Source: Aliidiomarina soli
Lineage (GTDB): Bacteria; Pseudomonadota; Gammaproteobacteria; Enterobacterales; Alteromonadaceae
Length of the DNA stretch: 64,000 bases
NCBI RefSeq assembly: GCF_003986975.1
Contig: NZ_PIPO01000005.1
Location: forward strand, 1-64,000
Direction of reading: 5' to 3'
The notes beneath the pieces were generated by a model. That model had not been told where the DNA came from and searched no databases. It saw only the letters and a list, made by a program, of their open reading frames with translations. Position 1 is the first letter of the stretch; each line of letters opens with the position of its first letter. A program made the position numbers and the translations under genes. Of this stretch, positions 24,581 to 35,246 are shown in pieces.

Positions 24581-27055
24581 ATGCAACAAGCCCCGTTACC
24601 TGTGTTATCAATTCTTCCCCAACTGAGCACTCTGTTGAGTGAACAGGCCGTTGTGCTGCAGGCCCCGCCGGGTGCCGGTAAATCGACCGCACTGCCGTTG
24701 CATCTGTTACAGCAAAACCCGCAGCAGCGCTGGTTACTGGTGCAGCCAAGACGGATAGCAGCGCTTAGTATTGCGACCTATCTTGCCGCTCAGTTGGGTG
24801 AGCCAGTAGGGCAACAAATCGGTTACCAGATCCGGCAGCAGGGCAAGCACAGTAAAGCGACCCGGTTACTGGTGGTGACTGAAGGCATTCTGACCCGCAT
24901 GTTACAGCAGGATCCGACGCTTGAGGCATACCACGGGGTTATCTTCGATGAGTTTCACGAGCGCAACCTGCAAAGCGATCTGGGGCTGGCACTGCTTCTT
25001 GAAAGTAGACAATTACGACCGGCCTTAAATCTGTTGGTGATGTCTGCCACCTTGCCCGCACAGGCATTGGCGGACTGGCTGGCTGAACATGAAACCCCGG
25101 CTGCCGTGCTGCAAAGTGAAGGTCGTCAGTACGATATTTCGATCAGTTACCAGGCGCCGTCGCGGGAGCAGAACTACCTCGATAAAACAGCGCAGGTCAT
25201 TCGTCAGGTGGTTGCAGAAGGTGCTCAGGGTACATTGGTCTTTGTGCCGGGGCAGGGTGAAATCCGCCATTTGCAGAACCTGCTCGGTGACCTCAACGGG
25301 GCCCGTGTGGTGCCATTGCACGGGTCGCTCAATGTGCAGCAGCAACAAGCGGCACTAGCAGCTGAGGGCCAGCCGAGGGTTATTTTGGCGACCAACATTG
25401 CAGAGACAAGTTTGACCATTGAGGGGATTGATACGGTTATCGATACTGGCCGCGAACGGCAGGCGGTGTATCGACCCAAATACCAGGCTACTGAATTAGT
25501 AACCAAACGAATTGCCCGTGCAGCTGCAGTGCAACGTGCGGGACGTGCTGGCCGTACTGGCCCGGGGCAGTGTATTCGTATTTATCAGCCGAGTGACTTG
25601 CAGGCGATGGCCGAGTATCGGCCGGCCGATGTAGAACAACAGGATCTGAGCGATCTGGTATTGCAGGTTGCGGTGTGGGGAAGCCAGGTCGACGACATGG
25701 CATGGTTTACCGCGCCGAACCAGGGACACCTGGACAGCGCTCGTCAACAGCTGCAACGGCAAGGATTATTGTGCGGGCAACAAGCAACAGCTGAAGGCCA
25801 CGCGGTGGCTGAATTCGCGACTGATACGGCCAATGCCAGCCTGTTGTTTAAGGTTCAGAATCAGACAGCTGCAACGCGCAGTACCGCTGCTCTTTTGGTC
25901 GCGAACCAGGAAGAGCAGGAGGCGAGCAACCTCAATCTGGTTGATGCACTCGAAACCATCCTGCAACAGCCGGCCAATTACCCGCGTACTCATCGTCGCT
26001 ATGCTAAATGGTGCCGCAGTTTAAATACAAAGCCCATCCAACATATTGATGCAGTGGTCTTAGCGGAGTGTGTGTTTGCGTATCAACCGCTCGGGCTGGC
26101 GCGACGTCGGCTGCACAGCGATCTATTCCAACTGGCCAGTGGCGCTGGTGTGGAATGGGCTGAACCACGTCAGGCGACCAGCTTTAAAGAGGTCGACTGG
26201 CTATTGGTCACGGACGTCTCGTTTCACCAGGCACGCAATAATGGCGTTATTCGCCAATGCCTGCCGCTGACGCAAACTCAGCTCGACGGGTTTCTGCGCG
26301 GCGCTGGTGAGCAAGGAACTGAAACAGCCACGGAACTGAGCTGGCGTGGTGAACGGGGCGGCTTGTATGTAGAGCAGGTCACCCGCTTTGGTGCATTGGA
26401 ATTAATGCGTAAACCACTCCAACAGTCACCGTCTGCGCAACAATGGCTCAATGCATTGCTGGATCAGGTAAGAAACCAGGGGCTCGAGTACCTGAACTGG
26501 GACGACGTCAGCGAGCAAACCTTGCGTCGGCTGCAGCTATTCACTGGTTTGCAGGGTGACAGCAATGCATATAGCAGTGCTGAGTTGCTGGCAACCCTCG
26601 AGGTTTGGGCGGCGCCGTACTGGAATGCCATACGCAGTCGACAGCAGTTGCAGGCCTGGGTGCCGGCGCAGGCCTTGTTAAACACACTCGACTACGCCGC
26701 CCAACAACGTTTACAGACCCAGTTACCAACTGATTGGCAGGCGCCAAGTGGCCGCCGTCACCGGATTTCCTATCAAGCCGATGGCAGCGCCCTGGTCAGC
26801 CTCAAATTACAGGAGGTATTCGGACTCTCTGAATCGCCTCAACTGGCGGATGGCAGTATGACCCTTTGTTTTGATTTATTGTCGCCTGCAGCCCGCCCGT
26901 TAGCCCGAACCACGGATCTGGCTACCTTCTGGCAGGGAGCATATCAGCAAGTGCGCAAAGAAATGCGCGGGCGTTATCCAAAACATCCATGGCCAGAAAA
27001 TCCAGCGGTTGCCACCGCTACTCACCTCACAAAAAAGGCTCTGCATGGCAGCTAA
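24581..27055 (+). CDS. hrpB: ATP-dependent helicase HrpB
   Basis: An 824-residue DEAH-type RNA-helicase-like protein of unclear substrate. Motifs: Q-like APPGAGKSTALPLHLL (Walker A about residues 28-36), QPRRIAALSIA, DEFHERN (about 123), MSATL, then motif IV-VI with LVFVPGQGEI, TNIAETSLTIEGI and RAGRAGRTGPG. The HrpB-specific C-terminal part contains GRRHRISY and the closing RGRYPKHPWPENP. The mrcB gene starts inside its last codons. Confidence 0.94.
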   Translation: MQQAPLPVLSILPQLSTLLSEQAVVLQAPPGAGKSTALPLHLLQQNPQQRWLLVQPRRIAALSIATYLAAQLGEPVGQQIGYQIRQQGKHSKATRLLVVTEGILTRMLQQDPTLEAYHGVIFDEFHERNLQSDLGLALLLESRQLRPALNLLVMSATLPAQALADWLAEHETPAAVLQSEGRQYDISISYQAPSREQNYLDKTAQVIRQVVAEGAQGTLVFVPGQGEIRHLQNLLGDLNGARVVPLHGSLNVQQQQAALAAEGQPRVILATNIAETSLTIEGIDTVIDTGRERQAVYRPKYQATELVTKRIARAAAVQRAGRAGRTGPGQCIRIYQPSDLQAMAEYRPADVEQQDLSDLVLQVAVWGSQVDDMAWFTAPNQGHLDSARQQLQRQGLLCGQQATAEGHAVAEFATDTANASLLFKVQNQTAATRSTAALLVANQEEQEASNLNLVDALETILQQPANYPRTHRRYAKWCRSLNTKPIQHIDAVVLAECVFAYQPLGLARRRLHSDLFQLASGAGVEWAEPRQATSFKEVDWLLVTDVSFHQARNNGVIRQCLPLTQTQLDGFLRGAGEQGTETATELSWRGERGGLYVEQVTRFGALELMRKPLQQSPSAQQWLNALLDQVRNQGLEYLNWDDVSEQTLRRLQLFTGLQGDSNAYSSAELLATLEVWAAPYWNAIRSRQQLQAWVPAQALLNTLDYAAQQRLQTQLPTDWQAPSGRRHRISYQADGSALVSLKLQEVFGLSESPQLADGSMTLCFDLLSPAARPLARTTDLATFWQGAYQQVRKEMRGRYPKHPWPENPAVATATHLTKKALHGS

Positions 27056-29351
27056 AGGTAATACGAAAAAGGCACCCAAATGGCAACTGTCAATGCGCAC
27101 CGTAGCCTGGTTACTGGTTAAGCTGGCACTGGCGGGCTCAATTCTGTTGCTGTTTTATGCGGTGTATCTGGATGGCGTGGTCAGTGAACGCTTTGAGCAA
27201 AATCGCTACCAGGCGCCGGCGTTATTGTATAGTCGGGCGCTGAATCTTACCCCGGGTAGTCTGACCCGCCAACGCGTGGAAGCCGAGCTGCGTGCCCTGG
27301 AATACAGCAGCTCGCCAGGAGCGCGTGACCAAGGTGAATACAACGCCCGCGACAACGCAATTTTGCTCCATCGGCGCGCATTTGACTTTGCTGATGGCTT
27401 TGAACCTAGTCAGCGTTTACTGCTGCAGTTCGATGGATCCCGGTTGACCGATGTGTTGGCCTGGCCGTCTCAGCAGCCACTTGAACAAGCCCGGCTGGAG
27501 CCGCAACTGATTGGTCGCTTTGCCGCTGACAGTGGTGAAGACAGATTGCTGGTTAGCCTTGAGGAAGTACCTCAGTTAATGCAGGACACCTTGCTGCTGG
27601 TGGAGGATCAGGACTTTTATTCCCATCTCGGCGTCAAACCCACCGCCATTATCCGTGCTGCCATGGCGAATTTGGCTGCGGGACGGACGGTACAGGGAGG
27701 CAGTACCCTGACCCAGCAACTGGTCAAAAACATGTACTTAAGCCGGGCTCAGAACCTCAGTCGAAAGTTCAAGGAAGCCTTGATGGCGTTGAGCCTGGAC
27801 TACCGCTTTAGTAAAGACGAAATCCTTGAAGCCTATTTTAATGAGGTCTACTTTGGCCAGGATCGGGGGCATGCTATTCACGGTGTCGGGCTGGCTTCGC
27901 AGTACTTTTTCGGCAAAGCAGTTGAGGATTTGAGCGCTGCTGAAATTGCGTTGCTGGTCGGAATGGTTAAAGGACCAAGTCTGTATGACCCGCGACGCAG
28001 GCCCGAGAATGCGATAAAGCGACGTGAAGTCGTATTGCGACTGATGTACGAAAAACAGTTAATTTCCCAGGTCCACTATCTGGCAGCATTGGATGCACCG
28101 CTACTGCGTCGTGAAAGCTCGCGCCTAGTGCTCGGCGACCGACCTGATTATGTCGACCTGGTGCAACGCGAACTACGTCAGTTGGTTCCTGGTCGCGAGT
28201 GGCAACAAACCGGTTTGCGAGTGTTTACTCACCTCGACCCCTATCTGCAGTCGCAGGCAGAGCAAGCACTTCAGCGTCGTGGCGGGCGGGTTGATGTCGC
28301 CGAGTTGGAAGGCGCTATTGTGGTCAGTGACCATCAACAAGGCGTGATTCGGGCATTGGCAGGCACTGCTGGTGACACCACCGGCGGTTTCAACCGTGCG
28401 CTTGACGCAAAGCGGCCGATTGGCTCTTTAATTAAGCCTTTTACCTACACCCTGGCGTTGGAAGATCCCGCTTCCTATCGGCTCGAAACCCTGATCGATG
28501 ACAGTCCGTTAACCTTGATAGATGAACGTGACCGGGAATGGACGCCACGCAACTTTGATGGCGAGTTTAAAGGGCCGGTGACGCTTTATCAGAGTTATAT
28601 AGAGTCTCGTAACGTGCCGGCTATCCGCGTCGGTATGGATATAGGAGTGGAGCAAGTCAGGGAGCGGCTTTACAATGCAGGCTTTGCCACCCGTACCCAT
28701 GCGTATCCGTCACTGCTGTTAGGTGCGGTGGACATGTCCCCTGTCGAGGTTAGCCAGATCTACAGTGTGCTGGCGAATCGTGGTGAACAACAGCGACTAA
28801 CCAGTATTGAAGCCGTTTCTACTCACTGGGGCCAACAGCTATACCGACAGCAACGACGTGCACAGCGGGTTTTTACCGAAACCAGCGCCTACCTGAATAC
28901 CTTTGCGTTACAAGGGGTGGCGCAGGAAGGCACTGCCCGCGCGTTAACCACCCTTGTCGGTGAAACAGGACTTGCCGGCAAAACGGGTTCGACCAATGAG
29001 CTGCGTGACAGCTGGTTTGTTTCCTTCGACGACCGTTTATTAACCACGGTCTGGTTAGGCCGGGATGACAATCAGCCCATCGGCTTAACCGGCAGTAATG
29101 GTGCCTTGTTGGTCGCTGCTGATCTGTGGAACCAGACAGGTGTTGAGCCACTGCAGAGAGCCCAGCCGGCGACACTTAGCAGCGGAGCATTCGACCGTCT
29201 TAGTGGCCTGCCAGTGGGCCTGGAATGCGCCGCAGCGTTGCGTCTGCCTAGTCATCAATACCGTGAGCCGGCTAATGGCCGTTGTGCAGGTACTGAAGAC
29301 GATGACGAAGATGATGAACCTAACTGGCTGCAGCGCCTGTTCGGTGGCTAA
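27045..29351 (+). CDS. mrcB: Penicillin-binding protein 1b (bifunctional PBP)
   Basis: Polymerises and cross-links peptidoglycan at the inner membrane. The 768-residue protein has a short cytosolic tail, one membrane helix (about 21-40), a UB2H-like region, the GT51 glycosyltransferase (VEDQDFYSHLG about 186-196; QGGSTLTQQLVKNMYL) and a transpeptidase with SLIK (Ser about 460), SRN (about 521) and KTGST (about 646). The C-terminal tail is acidic (TEDDDEDDEP). ATG 27045 overlaps hrpB by 11 nt; an upstream in-frame ATG at 27009 would add 12 residues. Confidence 0.96.
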   Translation: MAAKGNTKKAPKWQLSMRTVAWLLVKLALAGSILLLFYAVYLDGVVSERFEQNRYQAPALLYSRALNLTPGSLTRQRVEAELRALEYSSSPGARDQGEYNARDNAILLHRRAFDFADGFEPSQRLLLQFDGSRLTDVLAWPSQQPLEQARLEPQLIGRFAADSGEDRLLVSLEEVPQLMQDTLLLVEDQDFYSHLGVKPTAIIRAAMANLAAGRTVQGGSTLTQQLVKNMYLSRAQNLSRKFKEALMALSLDYRFSKDEILEAYFNEVYFGQDRGHAIHGVGLASQYFFGKAVEDLSAAEIALLVGMVKGPSLYDPRRRPENAIKRREVVLRLMYEKQLISQVHYLAALDAPLLRRESSRLVLGDRPDYVDLVQRELRQLVPGREWQQTGLRVFTHLDPYLQSQAEQALQRRGGRVDVAELEGAIVVSDHQQGVIRALAGTAGDTTGGFNRALDAKRPIGSLIKPFTYTLALEDPASYRLETLIDDSPLTLIDERDREWTPRNFDGEFKGPVTLYQSYIESRNVPAIRVGMDIGVEQVRERLYNAGFATRTHAYPSLLLGAVDMSPVEVSQIYSVLANRGEQQRLTSIEAVSTHWGQQLYRQQRRAQRVFTETSAYLNTFALQGVAQEGTARALTTLVGETGLAGKTGSTNELRDSWFVSFDDRLLTTVWLGRDDNQPIGLTGSNGALLVAADLWNQTGVEPLQRAQPATLSSGAFDRLSGLPVGLECAAALRLPSHQYREPANGRCAGTEDDDEDDEPNWLQRLFGG

Positions 29352-29362
29352 CTGACTGGTAT

Positions 29363-29390
29363 AAAAAAAGGGCCGCTTTATGCGGCCCTT
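29363..29390 (-). terminator. Terminator between convergent mrcB and maeA
   Basis: GGGCCGC and GCGGCCC form a 7-bp stem with a 5-nt loop. On the minus strand it is followed by seven T, so it is a good terminator for maeA; on the plus strand only TT follows, so it is weaker for mrcB. Confidence 0.85.
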
Positions 29391-29412
29391 GCTGTGTATG
29401 ACGTGCTTACCA

Positions 29413-31107
29413 TCAGATACTGACCCGTTTGTACTCACGGTACGCAGGACGCCAGAAATTTGCATCGATGCGTTCCTGCAGCAGTTCATCAGGCACTTCA
29501 AGTGCATGACCCTGCTCCTGGGCAACTTTGCCAACAGCAAAAGCAATACGCTTGCTGAGGTCACTGATACTGGTAATCGGCGGCAGTAAATCGGTTCCGG
29601 TTTCCTGCACCGCGGGTGATGACTCGGCCAGCATCTGACTCGCCGCCATCAGCATCTCATTGGTGATGCGGTTGGCACGCGCGGCCAGAACGCCAAGGCC
29701 AATACCGGGGAAAATATAGCTGTTGTTGCACTGGGCAATGGGGTAATAACGGTCTTCATACACGACGGGTGCAAAGGGGCTACCGGTGGCAACAATGGCC
29801 TCGCCACGAGTCCATTCGATGACCTGCTCCGGTGTCGCTTCGACATTACGTGACGGATTCGATAATGGGAAAATAATCGGCCGGGCGCAGCTTTGATGCA
29901 TCGCCTGAATCACTTGCTCGGTGAATAAGCCGCGCTGACCGGAAACGCCAATCAGGACTGTCGGTTCAGCGCAGTACATCACATCGAGCAACGACGGATA
30001 GTCGCCGGCAAACTGCCACTCACCAATGGTTTTGTCGGATTGGACCAATGCCTGCTGGAAATCGCGCAGTCCTTGCATGCCATTCACCAGTAAGCCATAG
30101 CGATCGACCATGTACACTTGTGAACGCGCCTGAGCATCGCTGATACCTTCTGCGATCATCTGATCAATAATCTGCTCGGCGATACCGCAGCCGGCGGAGC
30201 CTGCGCCGACAAAAACGATCTTTTGCTCACTCAGCTTTTGATTTTTGACTTTACAGGCAGCCAGTAGGGTGCCGACGGTAACCGCTGCGGTGCCCTGAAT
30301 GTCGTCGTTAAAACAACAGATTTCATCACGGTAGCGGTTTAGAATCGGCATCGCATTGGGTTGGGCGAAATCCTCAAACTGGATCATTGCGTCTGGCCAG
30401 CGCCGCTGCAGTGAGCGAATAAAGGTCTCGACGAACTCATCATACTCTTTGCCGCGAATACGTTTATGCCGGGCCCCCATGTACATGGGGTCGTTGAGTA
30501 GCTTCTCGTTGTCGGTGCCCACATCGAGCATGATAGGTAAGGTGTAAGCCGGACTGATGCCGCCACAGGCGGTATACAGCGAGAGCTTACCAATCGGGAT
30601 CCCCATCCCGCCGATGCCCTGGTCGCCTAGTCCCAGAATACGTTCGCCGTCGGTCACGACAATGACTTTAACCCGGCGCTTGGTCGCATTGCGCAGGATA
30701 TCGTCCATTTGCTCGCGCTCTGCGTAGGACAGGAATAAGCCCCGTGAACTGCGGTAAATATCAGAGAACTGCTCACAGGCATCGCCAACCGTCGGGGTGT
30801 AAATAATCGGCATCATCTCTTCGAGGTGATCGACCAGCAAACGATAAAATACGGTTTCGTTATTATCCTGAATAGCGCGCAAATAAATATGCTTGTTCAT
30901 CGGCGTTTCAAAGCTTGAGTACTGCATGTACGCACGCCGAACCTGTTCTTCGATGGTTTCATAGCGCGGCGGCAATAAGCCGGTCAGGTTAAAAGCAATG
31001 CGCTCTTCACGGCTAAAGGCACTGCCTTTATTCAATAAAGGTGTCTCCAGCAGGGAAGGACCAGCATGAGGGATATACAGTGGGTGTTCGACTTTCTTTT
31101 CGGCCAT
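29413..31107 (-). CDS. maeA: NAD-dependent malic enzyme
   Basis: Oxidative decarboxylation of malate to pyruvate. The 564-residue length matches E. coli MaeA (565). Visible are [46 protein letters not shown], the metal region FEDFAQPNA...[14 protein letters not shown], the nucleotide-binding [15 protein letters not shown] and FPLSNPS...EATPEQ. A structured intergenic sequence separates it from hemL upstream. Confidence 0.97.
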   Translation of the reverse strand: MAEKKVEHPLYIPHAGPSLLETPLLNKGSAFSREERIAFNLTGLLPPRYETIEEQVRRAYMQYSSFETPMNKHIYLRAIQDNNETVFYRLLVDHLEEMMPIIYTPTVGDACEQFSDIYRSSRGLFLSYAEREQMDDILRNATKRRVKVIVVTDGERILGLGDQGIGGMGIPIGKLSLYTACGGISPAYTLPIMLDVGTDNEKLLNDPMYMGARHKRIRGKEYDEFVETFIRSLQRRWPDAMIQFEDFAQPNAMPILNRYRDEICCFNDDIQGTAAVTVGTLLAACKVKNQKLSEQKIVFVGAGSAGCGIAEQIIDQMIAEGISDAQARSQVYMVDRYGLLVNGMQGLRDFQQALVQSDKTIGEWQFAGDYPSLLDVMYCAEPTVLIGVSGQRGLFTEQVIQAMHQSCARPIIFPLSNPSRNVEATPEQVIEWTRGEAIVATGSPFAPVVYEDRYYPIAQCNNSYIFPGIGLGVLAARANRITNEMLMAASQMLAESSPAVQETGTDLLPPITSISDLSKRIAFAVGKVAQEQGHALEVPDELLQERIDANFWRPAYREYKRVSI

Positions 31108-31144
31108 GAAATACCTTTCGACGACTAAACAAGGGTAGAATATG

Positions 31145-31197
31145 CCGCCCGATGATAGGTCGCCCTTGCGCAGGACGCAAGCAGACCAGTCGGGCGG
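31145..31197. repeat. Nested inverted repeats between hemL and maeA
   Basis: An outer stem CCGCCCGA (31145-31152) / TCGGGCGG (31190-31197) encloses an inner stem CTTGCG (31165-31170) / CGCAAG (31176-31181) with a 5-nt loop. No T-tract follows on the transcribed (minus) strand. It could be the 3' structure of the hemL transcript or a leader for maeA, whose start is 38 nt downstream. Confidence 0.6.
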
Positions 31198-31212
31198 GCA
31201 CTAACGCCAGGC

Positions 31213-32499
31213 TTATTTATTCAGCGCGGCGAAGGACTCGCGAGCAGCCTGAATGGTTTGTTCGATGTCAGCATCGCTGTGCAGCATCGACATAAAACCG
31301 GTTTCAAAGGCACTTGGCGCGAGATACACACCACGTTTCAGCATTTGGTGATAAAAGGCTTTAAAATGATCCATGTTGCAGGCTGTAGCGTCTGCAAAGC
31401 TGGTCACCTTGTCTTTGTCAGTGAAGAAAAAGCCGAACATACCACCGACATGGTTAATGCTTAGTGGAATACCGGCTTCGTCGGCAGCCTCCTGCAGGCC
31501 CTTGACTAGCATTTCCACCGAGCGATTCATTTGCTCGTAACGACCGGGCTCCTGCAGTGCGTTTAACGCCGCCAGGCCCGCGGCCATAGCGACCGGATTA
31601 CCGGACAGAGTACCGGCCTGATAAACCGGACCGGTTGGAGCGATATGGTCCATGATCTCGCGTTTACCACCGAAGGCACCCACAGGCATACCGCCGCCAA
31701 TAACCTTACCTAAGCAGGTTAAGTCCGGGGTAATCGCATAGTGTTGCTGCGCGCCACCCGGTGCGACCCGGAAACCGGTCATGACTTCGTCAAAGATCAG
31801 CACTGCACCATTGTCGTCACAGACTTTGCGTAAGCCTTCTAAGAAACCCGGCTGAGGCGGAATGCAGTTCATATTGCCAGCCACAGGTTCAACGATAATG
31901 CAGGCAATCTGGTCACCGTACTGCTCAAATACCTCGTTTACTTCCTCAAGGTTATTAAAGCTCACTGTCAACGTGTGCTGTGCCAGGTCGGCAGGGATAC
32001 CCGGTGAGTTTGGTGTACCTAAGGTGAGGGCGCCGGAACCGGCTTTAACCAGCAGTGAATCCACATGACCGTGGTAGCAGCCTTCAAACTTGAGGATCTT
32101 ATCTCGTTTGGTGTAGCCGCGAGCCAGACGAATCGCACTCATGGTAGCTTCGGTGCCCGAATTGACCATGCGCACCTTTTCTATCGATGGGACGATTTCA
32201 ATGATCTTTTCAGCCATGGTGATTTCAATCGCGGTTGGGGTGCCGAAACTGAGACCGCGTTCCGCAGCTTCAATCGCCGCATCGCGAATAGCCGGAAAGT
32301 TATGACCTAAAATCATCGGGCCCCAGGAGCCGACGTAGTCAATGTAACGGTTACCGTCTACATCGAACATGTAAGGGCCGTTCGCACGCTCGAAGAATAT
32401 CGGGTCGCCGCCGACGCCGGCAAAGGCGCGTACTGGCGAGTTCACGCCACCTGGAATACTGTGTTGAGCTTTACTAAAAAGTTCGCTTGAACGTGACAT
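31213..32499 (-). CDS. hemL: Glutamate-1-semialdehyde 2,1-aminomutase
   Basis: Makes 5-aminolevulinate for haem by the C5 pathway. The 428-residue PLP enzyme shows [15 protein letters not shown], the [16 protein letters not shown] phosphate-binding segment, [34 protein letters not shown] and the PLP lysine in [22 protein letters not shown] precedes ATG 32499, 9 nt after the pyrB stop. It is the last gene of a hemJ-pyrB-hemL run. Confidence 0.97.
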   Translation of the reverse strand: MSRSSELFSKAQHSIPGGVNSPVRAFAGVGGDPIFFERANGPYMFDVDGNRYIDYVGSWGPMILGHNFPAIRDAAIEAAERGLSFGTPTAIEITMAEKIIEIVPSIEKVRMVNSGTEATMSAIRLARGYTKRDKILKFEGCYHGHVDSLLVKAGSGALTLGTPNSPGIPADLAQHTLTVSFNNLEEVNEVFEQYGDQIACIIVEPVAGNMNCIPPQPGFLEGLRKVCDDNGAVLIFDEVMTGFRVAPGGAQQHYAITPDLTCLGKVIGGGMPVGAFGGKREIMDHIAPTGPVYQAGTLSGNPVAMAAGLAALNALQEPGRYEQMNRSVEMLVKGLQEAADEAGIPLSINHVGGMFGFFFTDKDKVTSFADATACNMDHFKAFYHQMLKRGVYLAPSAFETGFMSMLHSDADIEQTIQAARESFAALNK

Positions 32500-32508
32500 G
32501 AGTACCTC

Positions 32509-33522
32509 TTAAAGATTGGCTTTGGCACTGTGCCAAACAACGTCGGTTTCGTATTTTTGCAGCAAATTTTCTACGCCTAAGGTGAGCGCGAAAAGTGCCA
32601 TTCGAATTAGCACACCGTTATCGGCCTGGCGGAAAATGGCCAGGTTCGGGTTTTGATTCAAATCGTTGTCGAGCTCATTGGCTTCGGCACGCGAATCACG
32701 TGGTAACGGATGCATAATGACGGTATTTGGCTTGTAGTGCCGGGTATAGATTTCATGATTTAAACGGAATTTTCCGCGGTATTGATCAGCGTCCTGCAAA
32801 TTAGCAAAACGCTCCTGCTGAATGCGGGTCTGGTAGACGATGTCGGCATCCAGCGAGCCTTCAATTTTTTCGGTGACGGTGACCCGGTGACCAGCGCTAT
32901 CTAAAATACTCAGGATGTCGTCTGGCATAGATAGTTCGCGCGGAGATATCAGGGTGAAACGGACGTTCTTATACATCGACAACAGCTTCGACAGCGAGTG
33001 CACCGTGCGTCCGTATTTGAGGTCACCCACCATGCAGATATGCATCCCGTCTACCGTCAGCTGGTTGTGTAGCAGTTCTTTTTGAATGGTATATAAGTCT
33101 AATAAGGCCTGAGTGGGGTGCTCATTGGCACCGTCCCCGCCATTGATCACCGGGACCCGGCTACCGTCGGCAAACTCTGCCACAGAGCCTGCTTTTGGAT
33201 GACGCATAGCGATAATATCGCTATAACTCGAAAGCACCCGGGCGGTGTCGTAGAGTGATTCGCCCTTGGCTATGGCCGAGCTTTCCATGCCTGTAGTTTC
33301 GCGGACTTCGCCGCCTAGCAGGTTGAAAGCGGTGCCAAAACTGACCCGGGTCCGGGTGGATGGCTCGAAAAACAGGTTGCCCAGAATTGCACCATCCAGC
33401 ACTTTGGTCCGTTTTTTCCGGTGTGCATAGGGCTGCATCTGATCTGCAATAGAAAATACTTGTTGAATGGCTTCAGCATCAAATTGCTTGACCGAAAGGA
33501 TATTGGCGCCGGTGAAATGCAT
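32509..33522 (-). CDS. pyrB: Aspartate carbamoyltransferase catalytic chain
   Basis: First committed pyrimidine step, joining carbamoyl phosphate and aspartate. The 337-residue protein has FFEPSTRTRVSFGTAF (carbamoyl phosphate loop), the KGESLYDTARVLSSYSD lysine loop, HPTQALLDLYTI and a terminal MHPLPRDSRAEANELD. It is longer than E. coli PyrB (about 310), by insertions and a C-terminal extension (NLLQKYETDVVWHSAKANL). No pyrI or pyrC-like gene lies next to it. ATG 33522 (MHFTGANIL) is preferred to the in-frame start at 33552. Confidence 0.94.
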   Translation of the reverse strand: MHFTGANILSVKQFDAEAIQQVFSIADQMQPYAHRKKRTKVLDGAILGNLFFEPSTRTRVSFGTAFNLLGGEVRETTGMESSAIAKGESLYDTARVLSSYSDIIAMRHPKAGSVAEFADGSRVPVINGGDGANEHPTQALLDLYTIQKELLHNQLTVDGMHICMVGDLKYGRTVHSLSKLLSMYKNVRFTLISPRELSMPDDILSILDSAGHRVTVTEKIEGSLDADIVYQTRIQQERFANLQDADQYRGKFRLNHEIYTRHYKPNTVIMHPLPRDSRAEANELDNDLNQNPNLAIFRQADNGVLIRMALFALTLGVENLLQKYETDVVWHSAKANL

Positions 33523-33574
33523 CGTATGGAGTCCCCAACTGGTTAAAAGCATGCTGGCACTGCATGATAGCAGA

Positions 33575-34018
33575 TCACCAGGGCTTGATCACCGCTAATA
33601 ACACCACTGTAAAGAGGATGAGTACGGGAATTTCGTTAAACACCCGGTACCACTTTCCGCTGCGGGTATTGGCGTCATTGGCAAAGGTGCGAAGCAAGCG
33701 GAAACAGTAGCCATGGTAGATATACAACAACGCTACCAGGGCAAATTTAATGTGCAGCCAGACAGGCAGACTAGTGACAGTGGACAGCGCATAGGTCATC
33801 AGCAAGCCAAATATAAGAGTGAGCAGTGCAAAAGGGGTCACGAAGAAGAGCAGACGTCGCTGCATCACCTTTAATTGCGTCTGAACTGAGCTGTCGCTTG
33901 TCTCAGCGTGGTAGACGAAGATCCGTGGCAGATAAAAAATACCCGCGAACCAGGCCACCATAAAAATAATATGCAGCGCTTTAAGCCAATCGTAATGCTG
34001 AAGTAAAAAGTGGTTCAT
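33575..34018 (-). CDS. hemJ: HemJ-type protoporphyrinogen IX oxidase
   Basis: A 147-residue inner-membrane protein with four helices (about 12-30, 55-80, 85-105, 125-145), matching HemJ (UPF0093), which oxidises protoporphyrinogen IX and replaces HemG/HemY. The conserved LKALHIIFMVAWFAGIFYLPR with its His, and the later His and Arg near WLHIKFALVALLYIYH, are present. ATG 34018 begins at the conserved region; the frame extends 27 codons into the divergent promoter. Same run as pyrB and hemL. Confidence 0.92.
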   Translation of the reverse strand: MNHFLLQHYDWLKALHIIFMVAWFAGIFYLPRIFVYHAETSDSSVQTQLKVMQRRLLFFVTPFALLTLIFGLLMTYALSTVTSLPVWLHIKFALVALLYIYHGYCFRLLRTFANDANTRSGKWYRVFNEIPVLILFTVVLLAVIKPW

Positions 34019-34075
34019 GTTACTATTTCGGTCATTTCTTAGTTTGGGTATTAGCATACCACAGGTGGTCGTAAG

Positions 34076-34795
34076 GTGAGTTTTTCGAATTGGCGACAAC
34101 GTCTCGGACGCTTTCGCTTCACAATAGTAGTCACTGTCCTGGCTGTTTTATGTGCCTGGGGCGGTTATGAAATAGGCAATGCCAGACTGAAGTTTCTTGA
34201 GCAAGAGCGGGAGCGCCTCGAAAACCGCATTACTCGATTGCAGGGTACCATTGAAGATCTGGAGTATCAGACCAATATATTAAAAGTGGAACGTGATGTA
34301 GATCGGGTCGCCATTGAGAACTTGCAGGGTGAGTTGCGTAGTGCTCAGGACCACACCTCTGAAGTACGCCGTGAACTGTCTTTCTATCAGCGGGTCATGG
34401 CCCCTGAACTGGATGCGGATGGGGTTAAAATTGACTCGCTGCAGATTACTGCGGACGGTGGTGATGTGTTCCGCTTTCGTTTGATTCTGGTCCAGCTGGA
34501 TCGGGCCCAACAACAGCTGGCGCAGGGGTCGTATTCGATTACCTTGCGGGGTCGGCGCAACGGGCGTGGAGTTGAATACAATGTGCTGGAACTGGCCGAG
34601 CTTGCAGAAGGTACAGGCAGTTTCGCGATGAATTATTTTACCCGGGTCAATGGCAGTTTTAAAATGCCTGAAGGGTTAAGTCCTGAAACGGTGCAGGTCA
34701 ACGTGCGTACCCGAGGTGGGCAGCGTACCAGCCAGCAGTATAACTGGAATGACCTTGCAAATGCGGGCGTCGCAATGCAAGGCGAATCAAATTAA
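34076..34795 (+). CDS. DUF6776-like membrane-anchored coiled-coil protein
   Basis: A 239-residue bitopic protein: membrane helix about 15-33, a coiled coil about 38-105 ([21 protein letters not shown] onward) and a C-terminal beta-rich periplasmic domain about 110-235 ([26 protein letters not shown]). It fits the DUF6776 family seen upstream of erpA in other gammaproteobacteria; function unknown. The start is GTG 34076. The erpA gene follows 19 nt later. Confidence 0.75.
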   Translation: MSFSNWRQRLGRFRFTIVVTVLAVLCAWGGYEIGNARLKFLEQERERLENRITRLQGTIEDLEYQTNILKVERDVDRVAIENLQGELRSAQDHTSEVRRELSFYQRVMAPELDADGVKIDSLQITADGGDVFRFRLILVQLDRAQQQLAQGSYSITLRGRRNGRGVEYNVLELAELAEGTGSFAMNYFTRVNGSFKMPEGLSPETVQVNVRTRGGQRTSQQYNWNDLANAGVAMQGESN

Positions 34796-34814
34796 AGGTC
34801 AGGAGGTAGAAGCC

Positions 34815-35162
34815 ATGAGTGGTGTTGAACAGGCATTGCCGATTGAATTTAGTCAGGCCGCGGCGAAACGGGTGAAAACCCTGATCGAGGAAGAAGAAAA
34901 CGAGACTCTGAAACTTCGTGTTTTTGTCACCGGCGGAGGCTGTTCGGGCTTTCAGTATGGCTTTACCTTTGCTGAAGAGGTGAACCCGGACGACATGTCG
35001 ATTGAACGCGAAGGCGTAACCCTGGTGGTTGACCCTATGAGCCTGCAGTATCTGGTGGGCGGAGTGGTCGACTATGAAGAGGGTTTGCAAGGCGCGCGCT
35101 TCTTCGTCAATAACCCAAATGCGACCACAACCTGCGGATGTGGAGCTTCATTCGCGGTTTAA
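34815..35162 (+). CDS. erpA: Iron-sulfur cluster insertion protein ErpA
   Basis: A-type carrier that delivers Fe-S clusters, for example to IspG. The 115-residue protein has all three cysteines: [11 protein letters not shown] and [11 protein letters not shown] near-perfect AGGAGGT sits 7 nt before ATG 34815, predicting strong translation. A hairpin about 105 nt after the stop ends the unit. Confidence 0.97.
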   Translation: MSGVEQALPIEFSQAAAKRVKTLIEEEENETLKLRVFVTGGGCSGFQYGFTFAEEVNPDDMSIEREGVTLVVDPMSLQYLVGGVVDYEEGLQGARFFVNNPNATTTCGCGASFAV

Positions 35163-35246
35163 AGCGAGTTCTTCATGAATGCGCTAAGTGAATGCTATTA
35201 CTAGAAAAAATAATCTACTCAACAGACCAGTCGGAATGTTTAGAGG

